Shown piece by piece: positions 37,262 to 43,770 of a stretch of DNA of 64,000 nucleotides (positions are counted from its first letter, which is position 1; each line of letters starts with the position of its first letter). The notes under the pieces were generated by a model. The model was not told where the DNA came from. It worked only from the letters and a program-made list of their open reading frames with translations, and made no database searches. The stretch is taken from NCBI GenBank assembly GCA_963663215.1, contig OY760140.1, positions 1,550,001-1,614,000 of the forward strand, written 5' to 3'. The position numbers and the translations under genes were made by a program. Source of the DNA: BJGV01 sp003230615 (lineage in GTDB: Bacteria > Pseudomonadota > Gammaproteobacteria > Burkholderiales > Nitrosomonadaceae).

Positions 37262-39336
37262 TCGACGTTTGGTGCACTATCTGAAGGTGCAGGCTTATTT
37301 GTGGCGATTCTTTGTAGCTCGCCAAGTAACTGGCTACTAAAGCTTTTAGCAGGTTTTTTCTTATCCTGATTTTCTCCTGAATAATCTTCTTGATCCAATT
37401 TAGTGATTGGTTCTGGCTCAACGGTATAACTCCGCTTAGCTTGGGAATCGTCTAGATTCAACTGAGGCCTCTCACTTTGAATAGCTGTCTCGCTCACCAG
37501 ATTCTCAGCAGCAGCTCGTTTTATTTGGTTATCTCCTCCATTTATTGGCTGTTTAGGATCAACCAATTGTTTATCAGTTGCAGATAGATTTAATGGTTCG
37601 AATGGATCAATAATACTTGCTACTGCTGGAATAGCGGTATTGTCAACAGATGCCGCACGTATTCCACTTGCTGTCGATTCTAGTTGCGATTCTTTAACCG
37701 CTTGCTGTACGGATGATGAAGAACTTTCCAAATCTACATGCCTCACAGCATTTTGCACGTATGTTGGGGTAGCAGATTCAGAACCCGTTCCAGCAATTAA
37801 CTCAGCTCTAGTAGCGCTATCCGTTTCAAACACCCCTAGCCGCGAATTTAAGGCAGTCTCATTACGAATATTATGGATAGCGTACAAGATAGGTGACGTT
37901 GGATCGTTTGCTACTTGCCATTTATATATAGCCTCGTTAATTGAATCGATATTCAAAAAACTTTCCGGTTCCAAGAAACGACGTTCCGGACCCGGTATCG
38001 TGTCCACGACTGGGGTCACATTAATCGTGACATCATCGCTATCCGTTAGTGGTACACCACTACTGTCAGTAGAGAGAACCGTTAAGGTATCGCCGCCGTT
38101 ATAGTTCAGATTGCTCTGGTAGTTCACCGTGGCCAGCGCGGCATTAATCTGTGCCTGCGTGCCCGATAGAGTTAAGGTCGCACTGTTGTTGGCACCAACA
38201 CTAATCGTCGCGCCACCGGATATGTCCACATTTACGATCCCGTTGAGCACCGTTAACTGGGTCGTAGCTAAATTACCATCCACATCATTCTCACTAATAC
38301 CAGCAATGGCAGTTAACACATCCTCTGGAATATTCTGCACAGCAGCCGGAACCGTGTTCACCGGCGCATCGTCGACTGGGGTCACATTAATCGTTGCAAC
38401 TGCTACATTCGAATCAAAAGCGCCATCATTAACCGTAACGTTGATGATGCGTGGTGTAGTGGATGGATTCTCAGTTGTGTTCTCGAACTGGACGAGTTCG
38501 ATCGCATCAGCATATTGCGCTTTGGTAAATACACCAGATAAAGTAACGGATGTATCTGTACGCGCCCAAGCTATACCACTTGCTAGGGTGCCACTGGCAG
38601 CAGAAGATCCGTTGACTAATAAGCGGTCTCCAGTGGTTTGGTTAGTGAGCGTAATAGCCGCACTCGCCATATTTGTGCTGTCACCATCAAAAATTGAACT
38701 ATCAATATCCGCAATCGAGACAGCCGCACCATTTTCCGTATAGGTGGCTGTCCAGTCGTTGTCGGTCGTATCAGCCGTAGTAACAGTTGTTGTAACTGAA
38801 GTGGTAGTTGTAATAGTGTTGTTCACCACCACATTGTCGATGGCAAGATCATCAGAGCCGCTTCCTGAGGATCCGGGCGCGTAGAGGAAATCAAGAGAAG
38901 CAGATGCCGTGACTCCAGTCGGAAGGTTGATAGTGATAGATGTGAGTGTACCTGTATGCTCATTGGTCACCGAAAGAGTGGTAGCAGGTCCCGAGGCACC
39001 ATTGAAATAGGTCCAATTGCCTACAAGTCCTGCTTGATTCTGGCTAGCGCCATTACCTCTTACAGTGTCGAATGTAGCGTAGAGCACACCATTGTATGAA
39101 ATCCTAAGCTGATTATCATCGGCTCCACCAGTATCTGCATTCTGCCAAGCCATACCAAACGAGATAGAACTAATCTCGTTGGTGGTTGCAACCGTCGTTG
39201 ACACGTCTGTCGTAGTTGTAGCCGTACTTGTCGTTACCACCGTGGTGCTTGAGGTATCCGTCGGAACCGTCAGTGCCTGGCTGATCGTTGCCCCACTCCC
39301 GCTAGAATGCCAGTGGTAGCGCGCACCGCCCCCCCA
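37258..39336 (-). CDS. Surface adhesin-like protein, C-terminal part (out of frame with N-terminal part)
   Basis: About 690 residues continuing the protein encoded at 39270-41468, but in another frame because of the C7 run at 39329-39335. It begins with a lectin- or carbohydrate-binding-like segment (RYHWHSSGSGATISQ), a Thr-rich stretch, and two long beta-rich regions; a cadherin-like repeat is seen with PVNTVPAAVQNIPEDV, SATLTLSGTQAQINAAL and NYNGGDTLTVLSTDSSG. The last 200 residues are Ser/Gln/Glu-rich and lack RTX nonapeptide repeats. The frame is open to 39381, but residues upstream of the run are not native. Adenine/thymine content looks lower than in neighbours. Confidence 0.75.
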   Translation of the reverse strand, partial: WGGGARYHWHSSGSGATISQALTVPTDTSSTTVVTTSTATTTTDVSTTVATTNEISSISFGMAWQNADTGGADDNQLRISYNGVLYATFDTVRGNGASQNQAGLVGNWTYFNGASGPATTLSVTNEHTGTLTSITINLPTGVTASASLDFLYAPGSSGSGSDDLAIDNVVVNNTITTTTSVTTTVTTADTTDNDWTATYTENGAAVSIADIDSSIFDGDSTNMASAAITLTNQTTGDRLLVNGSSAASGTLASGIAWARTDTSVTLSGVFTKAQYADAIELVQFENTTENPSTTPRIINVTVNDGAFDSNVAVATINVTPVDDAPVNTVPAAVQNIPEDVLTAIAGISENDVDGNLATTQLTVLNGIVNVDISGGATISVGANNSATLTLSGTQAQINAALATVNYQSNLNYNGGDTLTVLSTDSSGVPLTDSDDVTINVTPVVDTIPGPERRFLEPESFLNIDSINEAIYKWQVANDPTSPILYAIHNIRNETALNSRLGVFETDSATRAELIAGTGSESATPTYVQNAVRHVDLESSSSSVQQAVKESQLESTASGIRAASVDNTAIPAVASIIDPFEPLNLSATDKQLVDPKQPINGGDNQIKRAAAENLVSETAIQSERPQLNLDDSQAKRSYTVEPEPITKLDQEDYSGENQDKKKPAKSFSSQLLGELQRIATNKPAPSDSAPNVE

Positions 39337-41468
39337 TCTAATTCGGTTGAGCCCCTCCCGGTTTGGCCAGATTCCACCCACGGAGCCGGAGGAGTGCCAG
39401 AGGCAGTCGTACCGAAATCACCGCTGGTGACAAGGTCGGTTGTCGACGTCGATGAAGTTACGACCGGGCCGGTTACTGTAACTGTCGGATCCGAATTTAG
39501 ATCAACGATCGGATCTAAAACGTTTGGTACGAACTCGTATGCCTCGATATCGGTCGTTGCGTTACGCAACACGCCTCGTTGGTCAGCTGCAGGAGCGCCA
39601 GTGTTGCTGCCTTCTTCAATGCCTCGGCTACCAAACAGCAGGGCATGTGTTTGAGTTGGACCGCCGTTGTAGGCTAATGCACCAAATATTGGGGCCACAT
39701 CCAATATATCACTGCCGATATAGCCACTACCGGCTGCGGAAACACCAATCAGATTATTACCCAAACTGGTAATCGTTCCCCTCAGATCTACTTCAGCTGG
39801 TGTCGGCGCAAAATTGCCGGCGATGATTGTATTATGCATACTTAGGAGCCTGCCGCCTCTAACTTCGACGCCTCCACTCCTCGAGGTTCCCGTATTATCC
39901 GTGATAGTGCCGTTAGACAGGGTCGCAGGATTGCTACTATTTTCGTACAGACCACCACCACGGTCGGCCGTATTGCCACTGATTGTCACGTTGACGGCGC
40001 TAAAGTTCGTTCCGCTATCAAATATCGCGCCTCCATTATCTACAGTGGTATTGTTGCTGAAGGTGCCACCGTTTATCTGCAACACTCCGCGGTTACTGAT
40101 GCCACCACCATTATCGCCGGCGGTATTGTTGCTAACAGTGACGTCAGTCATCGTCAACGTTCCGTTGCTCTCGATGGCACCGCCATCATTGGAGGTGGTG
40201 TTGCCGTTGAGTACAACGTTATTCAGCGTGACATTCGCACTGGCACCGATTAACATACCAGCCCCATTTACCGCAGCACCATCTTGGATCGTTAGATCAG
40301 AAATATTAACGGTGCCGGAGGTGATGCTTAAGACACCACTGATCAAGGCGCCGTCGATGAACGTCTGGTCGACCCCTGCTCCTGTAATCGTGATATCGCT
40401 GTTTATCGTGAGTGTACCGAGGGCAAGCGTGTAAACATCTGCTTGTAAGTTAATAGTGTCCGCACCAGCCGTGTTGTTTGCGGCCTCAATGGCTTCTCGC
40501 AGTGAAATGCCGTCGCCGCCGTCACTGGCAATCAAGTTCGCTATGGAGGAGGTATCTCCATTCAGGACATCAGCCGTTTGGTTGACATTAACTACCGCCA
40601 GAAGACCGGAGTAACCGTCTGTCAGATCACTGTCTAACAGAACCGAGCTTTCAATGTTTCCAGTCGTATGTTCCAAATCCCAGTCGCCACCAAGGTCCGC
40701 CGAACCGGTAAGATCTGTCGATGCTGCAATATCGGCACCTGTAGCCTTACTCAAGGCAGCGATAAAGGCCTGCCCGCTCTCGTCCGCGCCCACATCACAA
40801 CCATAAATAAGAATATCTGCATCAACTGACAGTGAAGCTTTAATGGTGGCTAACTCATCGGCGTGTTCACCGTTCATACTTTCCAGATTAAAGGTGTCGT
40901 TACCCAAGTTGAGTTCCCCAGAGCTGCCATGGCTTAAGATATGGATGGCCTCTATGTCGGTACGACCTTCCAGTGTAGCGGCAATCTGCTCCATTCCATC
41001 TCGGTCTAGGTCCAGCAAAACAACATCAGCCTGTTGGTGGTCCAGCAGGAAGTCTTGAAGACCCTCAACTGCTGAATCAATAAAAATGACTTCATTGCTG
41101 GTTTGTCCGGCTAAGGCAAACGTACCATCAATAAGCTCTCTTTCTTGTTGGGCACTTTCTGCGGGCGGTAGCGTACTTTCTGAAGGGGTATTGGTTGTCG
41201 GCGGAGCGACTGAAGTATCTTTTGAAGCAGTGTCAGCATTCTTGGTCTCAACATTCTCAACAGCAACAGCATCAGCAGCGGCAACAGGCATCGCGCCATC
41301 AAATACAATACGCGGCTCGAGCACCAGACGCTGATTGCCCCCCCTTCTAGGCTTTTTCCTTGCCGCGCGAGTGGACGCGGTCTTGCGACCACCAGCTGTA
41401 GTTATCTCCGAAGCAGCTACATAGGTACCAGAAGTCTCGTTCCACAGTGATTTGAAAAATTTGTTCAT
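39270..41468 (-). CDS. Surface adhesin-like protein, N-terminal part: ESPR-like start, LEPR motif, DUF4347, beta-helix
   Basis: A 732-residue frame that ends early through a frameshift at 39329-39335. Residues 1-30 (MNKFFKSLWNETSGTYVAAS) resemble the extended signal-peptide region of type V proteins. LVLEPRIVFDGA at 48-59 is the LEPR motif. DUF4347 spans about 126-285 with HILSHGSSG (His180) and IYGCDVG (Cys224). From about 300 to 620 run Asn/Gly-rich beta-helix repeats (NNTAGDNGGGISN, NTTVDNGGAIFD), then a Thr/Ser linker. The last 20-odd residues after the G7 run are out of frame. Joined with the downstream part it would be about 1,400 residues. Confidence 0.8.
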   Translation of the reverse strand: MNKFFKSLWNETSGTYVAASEITTAGGRKTASTRAARKKPRRGGNQRLVLEPRIVFDGAMPVAAADAVAVENVETKNADTASKDTSVAPPTTNTPSESTLPPAESAQQERELIDGTFALAGQTSNEVIFIDSAVEGLQDFLLDHQQADVVLLDLDRDGMEQIAATLEGRTDIEAIHILSHGSSGELNLGNDTFNLESMNGEHADELATIKASLSVDADILIYGCDVGADESGQAFIAALSKATGADIAASTDLTGSADLGGDWDLEHTTGNIESSVLLDSDLTDGYSGLLAVVNVNQTADVLNGDTSSIANLIASDGGDGISLREAIEAANNTAGADTINLQADVYTLALGTLTINSDITITGAGVDQTFIDGALISGVLSITSGTVNISDLTIQDGAAVNGAGMLIGASANVTLNNVVLNGNTTSNDGGAIESNGTLTMTDVTVSNNTAGDNGGGISNRGVLQINGGTFSNNTTVDNGGAIFDSGTNFSAVNVTISGNTADRGGGLYENSSNPATLSNGTITDNTGTSRSGGVEVRGGRLLSMHNTIIAGNFAPTPAEVDLRGTITSLGNNLIGVSAAGSGYIGSDILDVAPIFGALAYNGGPTQTHALLFGSRGIEEGSNTGAPAADQRGVLRNATTDIEAYEFVPNVLDPIVDLNSDPTVTVTGPVVTSSTSTTDLVTSGDFGTTASGTPPAPWVESGQTGRGSTELDGGAVRATTGILAGVGQRSARH
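39329..39335. repeat. C7 (G7 on coding strand) homopolymer at the adhesin frameshift
   Basis: Seven consecutive C on the plus strand. As sequenced, the coding frame upstream and downstream of the run disagree by one base; eight (or five) G would join them. Confidence 0.95.
41338..41344. repeat. Second C7 (G7 on coding strand) homopolymer in the adhesin
   Basis: Seven consecutive C lying within codons for the Arg-Arg-Gly-Gly just before the LEPR motif. Here the frame is intact. A one-base change would stop the protein within the first 50 residues. Confidence 0.95.
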
Positions 41469-41944
41469 GAAGTCCGTTCATATCTGTTCATAATGCGAAT
41501 TACTTTAGCGTTAGTTTTATTAAGTCTATGAATACTATTAGTATAGCGACCCTATATTGGTAAACTTTATATGTATGACCGCGTCTATTTACCGGCTTAC
41601 AACGCTCTCAATAATCTCTTAATTACTCATATCTCTTACTCATCAAATTGGTGAGTAAGCATCTAAAAAGATCATCCCCTATATTTATTCCTACGTATGT
41701 TAAAAAACCAATCCGACTCTTGCTCTTTCACTTAACGCCGAATACTGTTTTCTACTTATCTATCAAGGAAATAATTCAACTTACTCTTGTCTAAAAAATC
41801 ACAAAAATTTAAACATGGCCGAGGATTTGTAATAAAAAAAGCCGACACAATCTAGTATCGGCATCAAATTTGACTCCTTTAACCAAGTTTCTATCTATTT
41901 TTCCTACACATATCCCTCCTCATTTTCCATAGGATCGGCCACAT
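41469..41944. promoter_or_regulatory. Control region upstream of the adhesin unit, and mpl 3' region
   Basis: 476 AT-rich bases between mpl and the adhesin gene, both on the minus strand. It holds an inverted repeat with perfect 8-base arms, CTTACTCA at 41635-41642 and TGAGTAAG at 41652-41659, and a further direct copy TTACTCAT at 41623-41630: candidate regulator sites. A terminator for mpl is at 41834-41862. I could not fix a -35/-10 pair for the adhesin, nor see any gene. Confidence 0.45.
41834..41862 (-). terminator. Rho-independent terminator after mpl
   Basis: On the minus strand GCCGA...TCGGC (arms 41858-41862 and 41841-41845) closes a 12-base loop and is followed by seven T (plus-strand A7 at 41834-41840). 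Short stem but good T tract, 80-110 bases after the mpl stop. Confidence 0.65.
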
Positions 41945-43303
41945 TCATGATTGATGGCTCTCTCCCAGTGACTTAAGTAACTTCTTATGGATGCCACCAA
42001 AACCGCCGTTACTCATGATCAGGATATGGTCACCAGGACGAGTCGCCAGAGTGATCGCTGCAACTAACTGATCCAGATTGTCACTGCTCACGGTACTTAT
42101 ATTCAGGAGTTGTAACGCCTCTTGTACATCCCATCCCAGATTGTCCGTGTAACAGAATATTAAATTGGCCAGTTTGAGACTTCCTGCCAGGCTATCTTTC
42201 CATGTTCCCATTTTCATGGTATTGGAGCGCGGCTCGAGCACAGCAACAATACGCGCGCCATTTACCTTGCTGCGCAAACCTTCCAGAGTTGTCTGAATCG
42301 CTGTAGGGTGATGTGCGAAATCGTCGTACACTGTAATCCCGTTGACTACGCCACATAGCTCCATTCGACGCTTGACGTTTTTAAATTGTGCTAACGCTGC
42401 AATCCCTGTTTTGATTGGCACACCAGCATGATAAGCAGCTGCTAATGCAGCCAGCGCATTCATACGGTTGTGCTCCCCCATCAATTCCCATTGCAGGGTT
42501 CCTTGAGCTTTTCCCTTAAATGAAATGTCAATCCTGTCATTGGTCAGAACTTCAGCTTGCCAGCCATCCTCCACCCCTATTTTTTCTACGGGTGTCCAGC
42601 AACCTTTGGCAAGAACTTGCTGCAAACTCTCCTCCCGCCCATTGGTAACGATTAGACCGTTACCAGGAATTAGCCGCACAAAGTGGTGAAATTGCTGCAT
42701 GATCGCAGCAAGATCGCAGAAGATATCAGCATGATCAAACTCTAGATTGTTGAGAATTGCAGTTCTGGGCCGTGAATGGACGAGCTTGGAGCGCTTGTCG
42801 AAAAATGCGGTATCGTACTCGTCTGCCTCAATGACAAAGAAAGAGGAATCACTGCCCAGTCTGGCTGATACACTGAAATTCTCCGGAACGCCGCCAATAA
42901 GAAACCCTGGTTTCTTTCCTGCATATTCAAGTATCCATGCCAACATTGAGCTAGTGGTGGTCTTGCCGTGGGTGCCCGCAACTGCCAATACCCATTTATC
43001 CTGCAACACATTCTCTGAAAGCCATTGAGGACCAGAAATATAGCGTAGATTACGATTAAGAATTTCCTCCATGAGTGGATTGCCCCGCGAAACCACATTG
43101 CCGATCACAAACACGTTAGGTTTCAGTTTGGTCTGTTCAGGATTGAAACCTTCAATCAATTTAATACCCTGAGATTCAAGCTGTGTACTCATGTGTGGAT
43201 ATACACTAGCGTCACAACCAGTAACCTTGTGCCCAGCTTTGCGCGCAATAACTGCAATGCCACCCATGAAGGTGCCACAAATGCCAAGAATATGGATATG
43301 CAT
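41945..43303 (-). CDS. mpl: UDP-N-acetylmuramate:L-alanyl-gamma-D-glutamyl-meso-diaminopimelate ligase
   Basis: Murein-recycling ligase that rejoins the tripeptide L-Ala-D-Glu-mDAP to UDP-MurNAc. The 452-residue product starts MHIHILGICGTFMGGIA, the Mpl-specific opening, and has the ATP loop AVAGTHGKTTTSSMLAW near residue 112, EADEYDTAFFDKRSK, NLEFDHADIF, and MGEHNRMNALAA. The FMGG variant of the first glycine loop separates Mpl from MurC. Single gene on the minus strand, divergent from lptD, ended by a terminator. Confidence 0.95.
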   Translation of the reverse strand: MHIHILGICGTFMGGIAVIARKAGHKVTGCDASVYPHMSTQLESQGIKLIEGFNPEQTKLKPNVFVIGNVVSRGNPLMEEILNRNLRYISGPQWLSENVLQDKWVLAVAGTHGKTTTSSMLAWILEYAGKKPGFLIGGVPENFSVSARLGSDSSFFVIEADEYDTAFFDKRSKLVHSRPRTAILNNLEFDHADIFCDLAAIMQQFHHFVRLIPGNGLIVTNGREESLQQVLAKGCWTPVEKIGVEDGWQAEVLTNDRIDISFKGKAQGTLQWELMGEHNRMNALAALAAAYHAGVPIKTGIAALAQFKNVKRRMELCGVVNGITVYDDFAHHPTAIQTTLEGLRSKVNGARIVAVLEPRSNTMKMGTWKDSLAGSLKLANLIFCYTDNLGWDVQEALQLLNISTVSSDNLDQLVAAITLATRPGDHILIMSNGGFGGIHKKLLKSLGESHQS

Positions 43304-43770
43304 GACCTAACTCCTAAATCAAAACATGGTGCGCTTGCGCACTGGCACTGATAATGCCAACGGAGAATTGCCCCGAGTTCCTAAAATCTCTATTGAAACC
43401 AAGCTGGACCCACCCTTCCTGTCATCAGATTTGAGTACAGAACAATCTCGTACTCCTTGTTCACCAACCTGGCGTAATGCCGAACTCTATCAACTTATCT
43501 TTTTAGATTAGAAAAGCATGTACTAATATCTATATCATAAAAGCATGCATGTGGCTTGTCTTCCATTTTTTGCTACACTTACACAATTATCAAATGAATC
43601 ATGGTCAAGCAAGCTGAATAACTATAACAGACATGCTTTTCCCTTTTTTGTAGGTCGACCGCAAAAAAATACATGCCGTCGCACTTCAATACTGGTAATC
43701 CGATACTTGCAAACCTGAAAACAGTGACTCATCCGTGGCTATTATTTTTTTCAGGTCAAATATCTTTAAA
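43304..43770. other. Intergenic region between mpl and lptD
   Basis: 467 bases. A 61-codon frame at 43326-43511 has no ribosome site and no recognisable motif, and I do not consider it a gene. AAAAGCATG occurs twice, at 43512-43520 and 43539-43547. The lptD promoter should be here, but no strong candidate stands out. No tRNA or terminator seen. Confidence 0.4.

Noticed and set aside
37640..40434. Several plus-strand frames of 150-206 codons opposite the adhesin
   Set aside because: They are complements of Thr/Ser/Asn/Gly-rich repeat codons, show no domain, and have no ribosome sites.
37258..41468. RTX (GGxGxD) calcium repeats in the adhesin
   Set aside because: The Gly/Asn-rich repeats fit a beta-helix pattern; I found no run of RTX nonapeptides.
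43326..43511. 61-codon frame between mpl and lptD
   Set aside because: No ribosome site, no motif, composition like surrounding non-coding DNA.
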